Source: Alloalcanivorax balearicus MACL04 (lineage in GTDB: Bacteria; Pseudomonadota; Gammaproteobacteria; Pseudomonadales; Alcanivoracaceae). Taken from it: a DNA stretch of 64,000 nt. Under the pieces are notes generated by a model. That model was not told the DNA's origin. It did no database searches and worked only from the letters and a program-made list of their open reading frames with translations. The stretch is taken from positions 1 to 64,000 of the forward strand of contig NZ_ARXS01000011.1 in NCBI RefSeq assembly GCF_025532145.1, given 5' to 3'. Position numbers and translations under genes: made by a program. Each line of letters opens with the position of its first letter. Position 1 is the first letter of the stretch. Shown here piece by piece: positions 41,520 to 50,818 of this stretch.

Positions 41520-41557
41520 GAACGCGGAGGGCCGAAGTTCCCGCGAGGAGTAGAGCA

Positions 41558-42187
41558 ATGACGATTCTGGTGGTGGGTGCCAACGGGCAGATCGGACGGC
41601 AATTCTGCCAACTGGCGCAAGACGCGGCGGTCCCGTTCAGGGCCATGGTGCGAAGTACGGAACAGCAAGCCTGGTTCCGGGAACGGGGCATGGATACCGT
41701 GCTGGCGGATCTGGAAGGGGATCTTGACCATGCCTTCGACGGCTGTGATCAGGTGTTGTTCACCGCCGGCTCCGGGCCGCATACCGGGGCGGACAAGACA
41801 CTGCTGATCGATCTGCACGGCGCCATGCGGGTGGCCGATCTGGCCAAAAACAAAGGGCTGTCCCGCTATATCCTGGTGAGCGCCCTGCGCGCCGACGATC
41901 CGCTGCGGGCGCCGGAGAAGCTGCGGCCCTACATGGCGGCGAAAAAGGCGGCGGACGACTACCTGAAGAACCGGGGCGTGCCCTACGTTATTCTCAAGCC
42001 GGGACGTCTCACCGACGACGCGGCCACCGGCAGGGTGGCGACCAGCGTGGAGGAGGCCGGCGACAACGTGGTGTCCCGCGCCAATGTGGCGGTGGCCTTG
42101 CTGTATCTGGTACGGACCCGGTCTCTGGTGAACCGGGAATTTGGTCTGCTGGACGGGACAAAGACGCCGGAGGAAGCGCTGGTGTAA
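41558..42187 (+). CDS. NAD(P)H-binding atypical SDR (YwnB-like)
   Basis: The 209-residue protein has a Rossmann motif VVGANGQIGRQ (residues about 5-15), an NADP-type loop (MVRSTEQQ), and the extended-SDR sequence LVSALRADD and YMAAKKAADDYL. It is a distant paralogue of the protein at 7531-8181. GAGGAG precedes the ATG at 41558. It starts 38 bases after the previous gene and is 22 bases before the LysE gene, so an operon is likely. Confidence 0.87.
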   Translation: MTILVVGANGQIGRQFCQLAQDAAVPFRAMVRSTEQQAWFRERGMDTVLADLEGDLDHAFDGCDQVLFTAGSGPHTGADKTLLIDLHGAMRVADLAKNKGLSRYILVSALRADDPLRAPEKLRPYMAAKKAADDYLKNRGVPYVILKPGRLTDDAATGRVATSVEEAGDNVVSRANVAVALLYLVRTRSLVNREFGLLDGTKTPEEALV

Positions 42188-42209
42188 GGCGCGACCGGGG
42201 GACTGAAAT

Positions 42210-42842
42210 ATGGTGCCACTGCAGGATCTGATTATTTTCGCCGGTGCGGCGTTGCTGATGGTGCTGACACCGGGCCCCAACATGATCTATCTGATCTCCC
42301 GCTCGATTTGTCAGGGTCGACGGGCTGGTGTGATTTCCCTGCTTGGCGTGATCGCCGGTTTTCTGGTGCACATGCTGGCGGCGGCGCTGGGGCTGACCGC
42401 CCTGTTCCTGGCGGTGCCGTTGGCTTATGAACTGTTGAAGTGGGCCGGTGCCGCGTATTTGCTGTGGCTGGCCTGGCAGGCGGTGAGGCCGGGTGCCCGT
42501 TCGCCGTTCGAGCCCCGTGATCTGCCCGCGGATTCCGATGGCAGGCTGTTCCTCATGGGGTTTCTGACCAATGTGTTGAACCCGAAGATAGCGGTCTTCT
42601 ATTTGTCCATTTTCCCTCAATTCATAGCCGTGGCGAACGGCTCGGTGTTCCTGCAAAGTATCACGCTGGGGCTGACGCAGATTCTGGTCAGTTTCTCCGT
42701 CAATCTTGCCATCGCTTTGTCCGCCGCTGGTATTTCCGGCTGGTTTGCCCGTAACCCGTTATGGCTGGCGCTGCAACGCTATGTAATGGGCGGCGTGCTG
42801 GCGGGTCTGGCGATCCGCTTATCGCTGGAAGAACGTAAATAA
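42210..42842 (+). CDS. LysE/RhtB-family exporter
   Basis: The 210-residue protein has six predicted membrane segments and the family's N-terminal pattern GAALLMVLTPGPNMIYLISRS, followed by GRRAGVISLLGVIAGFLVHM. RhtB-type proteins export amino acids or other small solutes. It lies 22 bases after the NAD(P)-binding gene and 22 before the GST gene. Substrate unknown. Confidence 0.92.
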   Translation: MVPLQDLIIFAGAALLMVLTPGPNMIYLISRSICQGRRAGVISLLGVIAGFLVHMLAAALGLTALFLAVPLAYELLKWAGAAYLLWLAWQAVRPGARSPFEPRDLPADSDGRLFLMGFLTNVLNPKIAVFYLSIFPQFIAVANGSVFLQSITLGLTQILVSFSVNLAIALSAAGISGWFARNPLWLALQRYVMGGVLAGLAIRLSLEERK

Positions 42843-42864
42843 CAGGGAAGACAAGGAGGGCTCC

Positions 42865-43482
42865 GTGATTCTGTACGATGATCCGATATCCGGCAATGGT
42901 TACAAGATCCGTTTGCTGCTGGCGTTGCTGGGAATTTCCTACCAGTACGTACCCGTGGACATCCTGCGCGGCGAATCCCGTACTCCGGAGTTCCTGGCGA
43001 AGAACCCCAACGGACGCATTCCGGTATTGCAATTGGATGACGGCACCTTCCTGCCAGAGTCCAATGCGGCACTGTTTTATCTTTCGCAGGGCACGGATTA
43101 CTGGCCCGGAGATAAGGTTCAGCAGGCGCGGGTAATGCAGTGGCTGTTCTTCGAGCAGTACAGCCATGAACCGAACATCGCCACCGCCCGCTTCTGGCTG
43201 GCGATCAAGGGGCTTGAAGAGACGCCGTTCAATCGCAAGCTGCTGGAACAGAAACATAAGGGCGGCAATGAGGCCCTGACGGTGATGGATGCGCATTTGA
43301 GGACGCGCGCGTTTTTTGTCGGGGAGCACTACACCATTGCCGACATTGCCCTTTACGCCTATACGCATGAAGCCCACGAGGGTGGTTTTGATCTATCCCG
43401 GTATCCTCATGTGCGAGCCTGGCTGGACCGGGTGAGCGCGCACCCGGGGCATGTAACCACCGAGCAGATTCCAAAGGCCTAG
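42865..43482 (+). CDS. Glutathione S-transferase
   Basis: The 205-residue protein has the GST N-terminal thioredoxin-like domain (LYDDPISGNGYKIRLLLALLG, NGRIPVLQLDDGTFLPESNA with the cis-Pro and the ES glutathione-binding pair) and an all-helical C-terminal domain (about 90-200). The start is GTG with AAGGAGGG at ideal spacing. Length is normal. It detoxifies electrophiles by glutathione conjugation; being in line with an exporter supports detoxification. Substrate unknown. Confidence 0.92.
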   Translation: MILYDDPISGNGYKIRLLLALLGISYQYVPVDILRGESRTPEFLAKNPNGRIPVLQLDDGTFLPESNAALFYLSQGTDYWPGDKVQQARVMQWLFFEQYSHEPNIATARFWLAIKGLEETPFNRKLLEQKHKGGNEALTVMDAHLRTRAFFVGEHYTIADIALYAYTHEAHEGGFDLSRYPHVRAWLDRVSAHPGHVTTEQIPKA

Positions 43483-43577
43483 GGCAGGGTATGCCGATTC
43501 GATGATGTGGCTTTAATGTCGAAACGGTGATGGTTAACTCGACAACGATAAAACGGGGTCACCACCGAGGGTCTGCC

Positions 43578-44054
43578 ATGAGTGTATTGATTCTCTTCCT
43601 GCTGTGCATCGGCGCGGGCATTGTTGCCGGCGTCTTCTTCGCCTTCTCCTCCTTCATCATGAAAGCGCTGGCGGGGCAACCGCCGGAGCACGGTGCCGAC
43701 GCCATGCGGCGTATCAATGTCACCGTGCTCAATCCCGGGTTTCTGGGGATCTTCATGGGCTCGGCAATCCTCTCCGTTGCCGCCATCGTGGCGGCCTTCG
43801 TGCCCTGGCACGCCGGGCCGTCGCTGGGGATGATCGCCGCCGGGGTCTGTTATCTGCTGGGTACTTTTCTGGTCACCATGTTGTTCAACGTCCCCCGCAA
43901 TGAGCGCCTGGCACGAATGACGGATGGTTCGCAGGAGGCTCACCGTTACTGGGCTCTGTACTTGCGTGAGTGGACGTTCTGGAACCACGTTCGGACTCTG
44001 GCGGCGGCTTTGTCGGCCGCCGCCGCGGCGATGGCGCTGTGGTTGATGCCCTGA
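43578..44054 (+). CDS. DUF1772 (anthrone-oxygenase family) membrane protein
   Basis: The 158-residue protein has four predicted membrane segments and the DUF1772 features GAGIVAGVFFAFSSFIMKAL, NVTVLNPGF and LFNVPRNERLA. Family members include anthrone oxygenases of aromatic polyketide biosynthesis; most bacterial ones have no proven reaction. GAGGG precedes the ATG at 43578. Stands alone between the GST gene and the convergent DUF427 gene. Confidence 0.85.
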   Translation: MSVLILFLLCIGAGIVAGVFFAFSSFIMKALAGQPPEHGADAMRRINVTVLNPGFLGIFMGSAILSVAAIVAAFVPWHAGPSLGMIAAGVCYLLGTFLVTMLFNVPRNERLARMTDGSQEAHRYWALYLREWTFWNHVRTLAAALSAAAAAMALWLMP

Positions 44055-44070
44055 CCCTTGGGCGTGAGCC

Positions 44071-44448
44071 TCAGGCTTCGGGTAGAACCCGGATGTCCTC
44101 CACCCGATCCGGATAGAACGCCAGGTACTCCTTGATTTGCGCCACCGCGGGGAAAGGCTTCGGGTAACTCCATACGGCGTTCTCACCCTGCTCTCCGGGC
44201 AGACTGAAGTAACTCGCCTCGCCTTTGTACGGACAGTAGGTTTTCAGTGGTGTCGGTGTCAGCAACGACAGGTCGGTATCGGCGCGGGGAATGTAATACA
44301 CATCCGGCAGATCGGCCTCGCTCACCGTCAGCGTCGCGCGGCTGTCGGCGACGATGGCACCATCGGCGATCACCACCACGCGCCCTGGTGTGGGATGGAT
44401 ATCAATCGGATGATCGGGGCCGGGCTGCTTGATCGGGCGGTCGCTCAT
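44071..44448 (-). CDS. DUF427 protein
   Basis: The 125-residue protein has the DUF427 motif series: RVVVIADGAIVADSRATLTV, PDVYYIPRADTDLSLL, TYCPYKGEASYFSL and VWSYPKPFPAV, ending YLAFYPDRVED. DUF427 proteins have a small beta-barrel and unknown function. The start has the motif GGGAG upstream (TGCGGGAGTCATCCTC). The ribbon-helix-helix gene ends 27 bases upstream on the same strand. Confidence 0.88.
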   Translation of the reverse strand: MSDRPIKQPGPDHPIDIHPTPGRVVVIADGAIVADSRATLTVSEADLPDVYYIPRADTDLSLLTPTPLKTYCPYKGEASYFSLPGEQGENAVWSYPKPFPAVAQIKEYLAFYPDRVEDIRVLPEA

Positions 44449-44475
44449 GAGGATGACTCCCGCAGGACGAAAGGG

Positions 44476-44856
44476 TTAGTGGGTGGTTTTGCCAGCCCTG
44501 CCGTGAGGTTTGCCGCTGGCGGGCTCGCGCGCCAGAATGCCTTCCGCGTCCAGGGATGCGATTGCCACCCGGGTGTCGGCGGGGATGTCGCCGCTCAACT
44601 GCAGGGCCAGGTAGCGCATGGCGCAGACACGCAGGAAGGACGTGAAATTCCCGAGATCATGGCCGGCGTCGATGGACTCATGATAGAGCCGGGTGATCAT
44701 CTGCGGCAGATTCATGCCGTCCCGCTCCGCCACCTCCTCAAGCACACGCCAGAACGCGTCTTCAATGCGCACACTGGTGACCATACCGTCGATGCGGAGG
44801 GAATGGGTACGGCTGACCCAGAGTTGCGGGTCGGCGTTGATGAACAGCTTGCACAT
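44476..44856 (-). CDS. Ribbon-helix-helix domain protein
   Basis: The 126-residue protein contains a ribbon-helix-helix fold of the RHH_4 type (about 15-95: HSLRIDGMVTSVRIEDAFWR, MNLPQMITRLYHESIDAG, FTSFLRVCAMRYL). Such domains bind DNA as dimers, but this family has no defined target. AAGGACC precedes the ATG. It is 27 bases upstream of the DUF427 gene, so both are likely in one transcript, possibly with PfpI (62 bases upstream). Confidence 0.8.
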   Translation of the reverse strand: MCKLFINADPQLWVSRTHSLRIDGMVTSVRIEDAFWRVLEEVAERDGMNLPQMITRLYHESIDAGHDLGNFTSFLRVCAMRYLALQLSGDIPADTRVAIASLDAEGILAREPASGKPHGRAGKTTH

Positions 44857-44918
44857 GATGAGGTCCTTCGGGCGCCCCCGAACCCGCTATTAGGGCAGGG
44901 GCACCCGCACTGGCCCGG

Positions 44919-45488
44919 TTATTGATTGAGCAGCTTGAAGAACTGGGCCAGCCAGGCCGGGTGGGCCGGCCAAGCCGGTGCTGTCACCAGATTACCATCG
45001 GTTACCGCATCGTCAACGTCGATGCCGGCATAGGTGCCTCCGGCCAATTCCACCTCCGGCTGGCAAGCCGGGTAGGCGGAGCAGGTGCGGCCTTCCAGCA
45101 CCCCGGCGGCGGCGAGCAGTTGCGCGCCATGGCAGATGGCGGCCACCGGCTTGTTGGTGTCAAAAAAGTGCCGTACCAGGTTTTGCACCTCAGTGTTCAG
45201 GCGCAGATATTCCGGCGCCCGGCCACCGGGCACCACCAGGGCGTCGTAGCGGGCGGGATCGATACCGTCGAAGTCGGCGTTCAGGGCAAATCGATGCCCC
45301 GGCTTCTCGGTGTAAGTCTGATCCCCTTCGAAATCGTGGATGGCGGTGGCCACGGTGTCGCCCGCCTTCTTGTCCGGGCATACCGCATGGACGGTATGTC
45401 CGACGGCCTGTAGCGCCTGGAACGGCACCATGGTTTCATAGTCCTCGGTAAAATCACCGGTAATCATCAGAATCGTTTTGGCGCCCAT
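44919..45488 (-). CDS. DJ-1/PfpI-family protein
   Basis: The 189-residue protein has the class-I glutamine-amidotransferase-like fold: [20 protein letters not shown] with Glu near residue 15, [14 protein letters not shown], and the nucleophile Cys in [14 protein letters not shown] (about residue 119). Most PfpI-type members are glyoxalase III/deglycase or peptidase-like stress proteins. GGGAGG precedes the ATG. It heads a same-strand set with RHH and DUF427. Confidence 0.9.
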   Translation of the reverse strand: MGAKTILMITGDFTEDYETMVPFQALQAVGHTVHAVCPDKKAGDTVATAIHDFEGDQTYTEKPGHRFALNADFDGIDPARYDALVVPGGRAPEYLRLNTEVQNLVRHFFDTNKPVAAICHGAQLLAAAGVLEGRTCSAYPACQPEVELAGGTYAGIDVDDAVTDGNLVTAPAWPAHPAWLAQFFKLLNQ

Positions 45489-45595
45489 ATCGGCCTCCCG
45501 CTGTTGTTGGTATGGACTCAGGAAAAGTCCGGCAAGGTCAGGAAAAGTTAGCAGGGGCCGGTGCCGGAGGGGTATTACACCGCTACTACGTGTGG

Positions 45596-46738
45596 TTAAC
45601 GCTGTTCGAGAAGCTGTTGCAGCTGGTGGTGAAAGCGCGGAGCGCTGTATTCGAAGGTACCGAACGTCAGCGCTTCATTGGCGCCGCTGGCGAGCCCGCT
45701 CTGGATCGACTCGGCCAGGTCGTAGTCTTCCGCCAGGGTGCGGCGGTACAGATCCACGTTGGCCTGCCAGTAGCTCCGAGCTTTGTCGCTGTCCGGGGCA
45801 TGCGGCACAAGCGTGGTCTCGTGAACCCGGGTCAGACCGGGAGCCAGCGGTTCGAGGGTACTGAACTGGGTGTGGTCCGGTTGCACCAGGAAGGTGGTGT
45901 TGGGAAAGAAATAGTAGATGATGTTGCCATAATCCCGTGGCTGGAACCGGTCGCGAGGTGGCGGCGATGTGGGATCGAAGTTGGCCTTGAGCAGGAACAG
46001 GCGCCGGTTCAGGTCGAACTCGTCGATGATCTGGAGGTTGTCGGTGAACATGTGGGCGATGGTGTCGCGGTGGGCGATCTTGAAGTGATATGCCTCGAAG
46101 GAGCCGTCCACCAGCAATTTCCAGTTTGCCTTCACCAGGTAGGAACGGGAGGCGAAGCCCTGGGGATGCGCCAGGTCCAGAGTTTCCAGTTCCGCCATTA
46201 AGGGATCGAGGTGCGGCTCGATATCCTGATCGGCCTGATCCGGATCCAGAATCAGCCAGATCATGCCGGCGCGTTCGCTCACCGCCAGCCGGCGCAGCCC
46301 CGAACGAGACCGGTCCAGGCAGGGAAAACCAAATTCCTGCGGCAGTCCTTTGAGGTCGCCGTCCGGCTTGTAGGTCCAGGCGTGATAAGGGCAAACGAAA
46401 GCCCGAGCACCATGACCGCGCCCGGCGGGCACCACGCGCGCGCCACGGTGACGGCAAACGTTGAGGAAGGCTCGCACCGTACCGTCGGATTGGCGTACCA
46501 GCAACAACGGGGTGTCATAGCAATCCAGGGACAACCAGTCACCGGCCGTCGTCAGCTCGGATGCGGCCGCCACCGGAATCGGGCGGCGAAGAAACAGGTC
46601 CCTCTCCTGTTCGAAATGGGGCTCGGACAGATAGCGGGAAACCGGGACCGAACTGGCCTGCTCATTGCCTTCGGGACGCTCTCCGGTCAGGGCGGCGAGC
46701 GCGCGGTCATACAGGTCGCACCGGGCACTTTGTTTCAT
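45596..46738 (-). CDS. Rieske non-heme iron oxygenase, alpha subunit
   Basis: The 380-residue protein has a Rieske [2Fe-2S] centre (about 85-130: CRHRGARVV and CPYHAWTY, two Cys and two His) and a catalytic domain (about 180-370) with [13 protein letters not shown], whose two His (plus a later Asp) bind the mononuclear iron. Length fits a ring-hydroxylating or demethylating oxygenase. No ferredoxin, reductase or beta-subunit gene is nearby, so electron donors must be elsewhere. The ATG at 46738 has only a weak ribosome site; a frame continues 23 codons further. Confidence 0.92.
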   Translation of the reverse strand: MKQSARCDLYDRALAALTGERPEGNEQASSVPVSRYLSEPHFEQERDLFLRRPIPVAAASELTTAGDWLSLDCYDTPLLLVRQSDGTVRAFLNVCRHRGARVVPAGRGHGARAFVCPYHAWTYKPDGDLKGLPQEFGFPCLDRSRSGLRRLAVSERAGMIWLILDPDQADQDIEPHLDPLMAELETLDLAHPQGFASRSYLVKANWKLLVDGSFEAYHFKIAHRDTIAHMFTDNLQIIDEFDLNRRLFLLKANFDPTSPPPRDRFQPRDYGNIIYYFFPNTTFLVQPDHTQFSTLEPLAPGLTRVHETTLVPHAPDSDKARSYWQANVDLYRRTLAEDYDLAESIQSGLASGANEALTFGTFEYSAPRFHHQLQQLLEQR

Positions 46739-46928
46739 GATTGTTCTTTTGATGAATTTTTCGGTAACAATTTGACTGAGAATGCCGTAGCCCTCCCGCG
46801 GAGTCAATCATTCCCATGAACCCCGTCACAGCCAGGCCATGAGTACCCGGGGATACTTGAAGCGGGCTGGCAAATTGATGGGGAGCCGGCCCGTTGTCTA
46901 CGAATAGACTCCAAGGAAGTCCATACAC

Positions 46929-46955
46929 AACTATCTATACATAACTATCTATACA
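46929..46955 (+). promoter_or_regulatory. 13-bp direct repeat in the promoter of the Myb-like gene
   Basis: AACTATCTATACA occurs at 46929-46941 and again at 46943-46955, 14 bases apart (about 1.3 helical turns). The next start codon is at 46975. Each copy ends in a -10-like TATACA. A repressor or activator bound in tandem is possible. Confidence 0.6.
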
Positions 46956-46974
46956 CAAAAAGGAGTGCTTCGAT

Positions 46975-47370
46975 ATGGATATTGAAGAAGCCCGGCGGGT
47001 TGTCTCAGCCCTGGCCAATGGTGTGCATCCGGTAACCGGTGAAGTTCTGCCGGAAGAGCATTTGTACAATGAACCTGCCGTTATTCGTTCCCTGTTTACG
47101 CTGCTGAAAGCTGTGCGGATGCCCAAGCGGGCGCCGCTGAGTCTGGAGGATCGGCAAAAGGAGAACATTAAACTCGGCCGCCCCAGAAATGCCGGGCTGC
47201 CGTGGACAGAGACGTTGCGGCAAGAGCTGGCGAGTCAGTTTGGTGATGGCGCGAGCATCGCGGATCTGACCGGCCGCTTCGAGCGCACCCGAGGAGCGAT
47301 CTTGTCCGAATTGCTTCGCCAGGGGCTGATTGAACCGGATCAGCGGCAAGCGGAGATGGAGTCCCGCTAG
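46975..47370 (+). CDS. Small Myb/SANT-like HTH protein, paralogue of the gene at 57.8 kb
   Basis: The 131-residue protein has an N-terminal helical part (MDIEEARRVVSALANGV, HPVTGEVLPEEHLYNEPAVI) and a C-terminal Myb-like helix-turn-helix (about 77-120: LPWTETLRQELASQFGDGAS, IADLTGRFERTRGAILSELL). The GV-PVTG-P-Y-P-IR-LFT block matches the 131-residue protein at 57792-58187 throughout. The pattern resembles an uncharacterised family of putative DNA-binding proteins common in gammaproteobacteria. AAGGAG precedes the ATG. Direct repeats lie just upstream. Confidence 0.75.
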   Translation: MDIEEARRVVSALANGVHPVTGEVLPEEHLYNEPAVIRSLFTLLKAVRMPKRAPLSLEDRQKENIKLGRPRNAGLPWTETLRQELASQFGDGASIADLTGRFERTRGAILSELLRQGLIEPDQRQAEMESR

Positions 47371-47488
47371 CGCCAGCGGAGGTGTCTGTTTCCGCGTTTG
47401 GGTATACAGTGCGAAAATCGCATTGGCCACGGCCATTCGTCTCTTCCGGAGGACAGCGAATGGCCGTGGCAAAACGGGGAGAGCGGAT

Positions 47489-48469
47489 ATGAAATACACT
47501 CGACTGGGCCGTACCGGCCTGAAGGTATCCCGGCTTTGTCTGGGATGCATGACCTACGGCATTCCCGATCGCGGCAAGCATGCCTGGACCCTGGATGAGG
47601 AGCGCAGTCGGCCGCTGATTCGCCAGGCGCTGGAGGCCGGGATCAATTTTCTCGATACCGCCAACGCCTATTCCGACGGTACCTCGGAGGAAATCGTCGG
47701 GCGCGCCATTCGTGATTTCGCCCGCCGGGATGAGATCGTGCTGGCCACGAAAGTGTTCATGCCGATGTCCGGCGATGCCAATGGTGGCGGCTTGTCCCGC
47801 AAGGCGATCATGCGGGAAATCGATAACAGCCTGAGACGCTTGGGCACCGATTATGTGGACCTGTATCAGATTCATCGCTGGGATTATCGCACCCCCATCG
47901 AGGAAACCCTGGAAGCGCTGCACGATGTGGTGAAAGCCGGCAAAGCCCGCTACATCGGCGCGTCGTCCATGTACGTCTGGCAGTTCGCCAAGGCGGTGTT
48001 TACCTCGCGTCAGAACGGCTGGACTGAGTTCGTCAGCATGCAGAACCATTTAAACCTTCTGTACCGGGAGGAAGAGCGGGAGATGCTGCCGTTCTGCGCC
48101 GACCAGGGCATCGGCGTGCTGCCGTGGAGCCCGCTGGCACGAGGGCGTCTGGCGCGCGAGCCGGATCAGGACAGCGATCGGCAGCGTACCGATGAGTTTG
48201 GCAAGGGGCTCTACGTGCAAATGGCGGAAGCGGACCGCCGCGTGATCGAGGCAGTGGGCGAGGTGGCCATCGCCCGCGGCGTACCGCGTGCGCAGGTGGC
48301 GCTGGCCTGGCTGCTGCATCAGTCTCCGGTGACCGCGCCGATTGTCGGTGCCAGTAAACCGGCGCAACTGGACGATGCGGTCAATGCCTTGTCCCTGGAG
48401 CTGTCCGGGGAAGAGATCGCCGCCTTGGAGCAGGCGTACATTCCCCATGATGTGGTGGGATTCAGCTGA
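47489..48469 (+). CDS. Aldo/keto reductase
   Basis: The 326-residue TIM-barrel oxidoreductase has the conserved catalytic set: Asp and Tyr in FLDTANAYSDG (about residue 50), Lys in ATKVF (about 85) and His in YQIHRWD (about 126). The C-terminus VTAPIVGASKPAQLDDAV forms the NADPH pocket. It is of the AKR type near YajO. GGGGAGAG precedes the ATG at 47489. It reduces aldehydes or ketones with NADPH; substrate unknown. The TerB-like gene follows after 67 bases. Confidence 0.92.
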   Translation: MKYTRLGRTGLKVSRLCLGCMTYGIPDRGKHAWTLDEERSRPLIRQALEAGINFLDTANAYSDGTSEEIVGRAIRDFARRDEIVLATKVFMPMSGDANGGGLSRKAIMREIDNSLRRLGTDYVDLYQIHRWDYRTPIEETLEALHDVVKAGKARYIGASSMYVWQFAKAVFTSRQNGWTEFVSMQNHLNLLYREEEREMLPFCADQGIGVLPWSPLARGRLAREPDQDSDRQRTDEFGKGLYVQMAEADRRVIEAVGEVAIARGVPRAQVALAWLLHQSPVTAPIVGASKPAQLDDAVNALSLELSGEEIAALEQAYIPHDVVGFS

Positions 48470-48536
48470 GCCTGATGAGCAAAACGCCGCTATAATCGTG
48501 ACGCCGATGACATCATGGAGACAGGGAGGTACGGGC

Positions 48537-49073
48537 ATGCATATCGTACTGGGTTTACTGGGGACACTGGTCACGATTCTGTGGCTGCTTTATCGACTGG
48601 CGGAGATGGGGATCGATCTGGGTGGACTGAATCCCTGGGCCTGGCGCCGTCGTCGCCAGTGGCGCAGCCGCAGCCAGGGCAACCCGATTTATGCTCTGGA
48701 AAGCCCCCTGGAAGTGACGGCGCTGTTAATGACCGCCGCCGCCAAACTGGATGGCGACATGAGCGGCGAGGAAAAGCGAACCCTGTTGACGCTGTTCCGG
48801 GAGACCTTCCACCTGTCCGAGGCCGAGGCCTCGGATCTGTTGACCGCTTGCGTGCATTTGTTTGGTAAGGGCGAAGAAATCCGGGATAACCTGGCGGCGG
48901 TGGTGCGGCCCTGTCTTGACCGGTTTTCACCGGAGCAGGCCGAGTCGGCACTGGATCTGGTGGAGCGGATCATCCAGTTGGAAGGAAATCCTTCGCAGCG
49001 GCAACGGGATCTGCTCGAACAGCTGCAGAAACTGCTCCGGCCCGCGCCTCCGGAAAAAGGACAATGGCAGTAG
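48537..49073 (+). CDS. Membrane-anchored TerB-like protein
   Basis: The 178-residue protein has an N-terminal membrane segment (about 3-20) followed by a basic stretch (WRRRRQWRSRS) and a helical TerB-like domain (about 55-160: EVTALLMTAAAKLDGDMSGE, LLTLFRETFHLSEAEASDLL). TerB domains occur in tellurite-resistance and membrane stress complexes. The acidic DGDMSGEE motif matches the metal-binding start of TerB. GGGAGG precedes the ATG at 48537; a TATAAT lies at 48491. Other ter genes are absent. Confidence 0.75.
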   Translation: MHIVLGLLGTLVTILWLLYRLAEMGIDLGGLNPWAWRRRRQWRSRSQGNPIYALESPLEVTALLMTAAAKLDGDMSGEEKRTLLTLFRETFHLSEAEASDLLTACVHLFGKGEEIRDNLAAVVRPCLDRFSPEQAESALDLVERIIQLEGNPSQRQRDLLEQLQKLLRPAPPEKGQWQ

Positions 49074-49083
49074 TGTTCACGGG

Positions 49084-49875
49084 TTACGGCCACAGACTGA
49101 CGATCAGCATCAGCAGTAGAAGCAGCAGGTAGGCCCGGGCGTGCAGTTGGTCATTAATCGCCGGGATGCAGTGTCTCGCGAACAGCATTCCGGCGACGCC
49201 CGCGATTACCAGGACACCGAGAATCCTGGTGTTGACGTATCCCAGATATTCCGCACCAAGCGACTGGTCTTGTCCCAGCCACGCGTACATCACCGTGCCG
49301 ACCATGGCCACCGGCATTGATAACGGGTTGGCGGTGCTGACGCAGTACTTCATGTCATGGCCATGCCGGCGTAACAGCGGAACCGTCATGACACTACCGC
49401 CAACGCCAAGCAGCGTGGAGATGGCGCCGATCAGCGGGCCGCCGACCCAGCGGGTCGTGAGGCCTATCCGGCGGGGCTTGGATTTACCCAGGAACCCCTT
49501 GCGCAGCAGGCCATCCAGCAGCGTCCCCGCCAGATAAACACTGAACAGTATGCGTAATATCGAATCGTCGAGAAGATCGGCCAGGCCGGCACCCAGCACG
49601 GCGCCCATGCCGATGGGAAGAAGGAGTGGGGTCAGGGCCTCTCTAAGCAGATATCCCCGGCGCCAATTGGTGTAAGTGGCATAGCCGGCGTTCAGGATCA
49701 TCACCGCCGTGGACGTGGCGACGGCCACGCGCATGCCATTGCCGCCGCCAACGCTGGTGGCGTTGACGAAATGATAGACGAAGGGGACCACCACGAAGCC
49801 GCCGCCGAAGCCGAACAGCAAAGTGGTGATGCCGGTGGCGAAGCCGGCCACGGCAATGACGATAATGTAGTCCAT
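49084..49875 (-). CDS. TauE/SafE-family sulfite or anion exporter
   Basis: The 263-residue protein has eight predicted membrane segments and the repeated glycine-rich TauE motifs (FGFGGGFVVVPFV and LGVGGSVMTVPLL, about 25-37 and 150-162). Family members export sulfite, sulfoacetate or related anions; the substrate here is unknown. The ATG at 49875 follows the N-terminal membrane start MDYIIVIAVAGFATG; longer frames run toward the AraC gene on the other strand and are not used. Confidence 0.88.
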   Translation of the reverse strand: MDYIIVIAVAGFATGITTLLFGFGGGFVVVPFVYHFVNATSVGGGNGMRVAVATSTAVMILNAGYATYTNWRRGYLLREALTPLLLPIGMGAVLGAGLADLLDDSILRILFSVYLAGTLLDGLLRKGFLGKSKPRRIGLTTRWVGGPLIGAISTLLGVGGSVMTVPLLRRHGHDMKYCVSTANPLSMPVAMVGTVMYAWLGQDQSLGAEYLGYVNTRILGVLVIAGVAGMLFARHCIPAINDQLHARAYLLLLLLMLIVSLWP

Positions 49876-50023
49876 GATAGTCGGGTCCCATTGTGCCTGG
49901 ATTGTTTTCGGAGTCGAAAGCATACGTCGCTGCCGCCGAGCCGGTATCATCGATCCGGCCAACCCTGATCGTGTTTCGGCCAGGGTGAGGCAGGATGGGC
50001 ACACAGGGACTTGGAAGAGGGCG

Positions 50024-50809
50024 ATGCGAAATATCCCTATCGACGACATTGACGATACGCCGCGTCCCTTGGTGGCGATCCGCACCGATTATGCCGATGG
50101 GCAGGTGTTGCCCTGGCACTGTCATCGCCGAGTGCAATTGCTCTACGGCGCTACGGGGGTGATGCACGTTGCCACACGGGCGGGGAACTGGGTTGTGCCG
50201 CCCGGACAGGCGGTCTGGATTCCGGCCCAAGAAGCACATCAGGTGCGCATGCTGGGGGTGAGCACGCACAGCCTTTATCTGGAGCCGAGTGCGGTGATCA
50301 GGCCTCCGCCGGTGTGCCAGGTGGTGAAAGTGTCGCCGTTGTTGCGTCAGCTGCTGGCGGAAGCGGTACAGTTACCTTTGTTGTATGACCTCGATGGCAG
50401 GGATGGCATCTTGGTGGGGCTGGTTTTCCATGAGCTGGCGGGGCTGTCGTCTTTGCCGTTCCATATTCCATTGCCCGAGGATGAGCGCTTGCAGACAGTC
50501 TGCCGCGCGTTCCTGGATGAGCCGGACATTCACGCCCGCATCGAACACTGGCTGCCGCGTCTGGCCATGAGCGAACGCACCTTCAGCCGCTTATTCAAAC
50601 AGCAAACAGGCCTGTCGTTTCTGCGTTGGAAACAACAGGCCTGCGTGGTGCTGGCGCTGGAGCGTTTGACGGCCGGAGAATCGATCACCCGTATTGCCCT
50701 TGAATATGGCTACGACAGCCCGGCGTCGTTCTCCACCATGTTCCGGCGGCGGCTCGGCCAGCCGCCATCCCATTACCGTCCGGACCGCCCACGGCATCGC
50801 CCGGACTGA
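50024..50809 (+). CDS. AraC-family regulator with cupin sensor
   Basis: The 261-residue protein has an N-terminal cupin half (about 20-90: WHCHRRVQLLYGATGVMHVA, VWIPAQEAHQV) and a C-terminal AraC DNA-binding domain (about 160-255: LAMSERTFSRLFKQQTGLSF, ITRIALEYGYDSPASFSTMF). GAAGAGGG precedes the ATG at 50024. Its start region is divergent from the TauE gene (149 bases apart), and the DJ-1-like gene converges on its end. Confidence 0.9.
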   Translation: MRNIPIDDIDDTPRPLVAIRTDYADGQVLPWHCHRRVQLLYGATGVMHVATRAGNWVVPPGQAVWIPAQEAHQVRMLGVSTHSLYLEPSAVIRPPPVCQVVKVSPLLRQLLAEAVQLPLLYDLDGRDGILVGLVFHELAGLSSLPFHIPLPEDERLQTVCRAFLDEPDIHARIEHWLPRLAMSERTFSRLFKQQTGLSFLRWKQQACVVLALERLTAGESITRIALEYGYDSPASFSTMFRRRLGQPPSHYRPDRPRHRPD

Positions 50810-50818
50810 GCGGTCGCC

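Noticed and set aside
41393-42283. Minus-strand open frame opposite the NAD(P)-binding gene
   Set aside because: Pro/His/Gln-rich composition typical of antisense reading; the plus-strand protein has a Rossmann motif.
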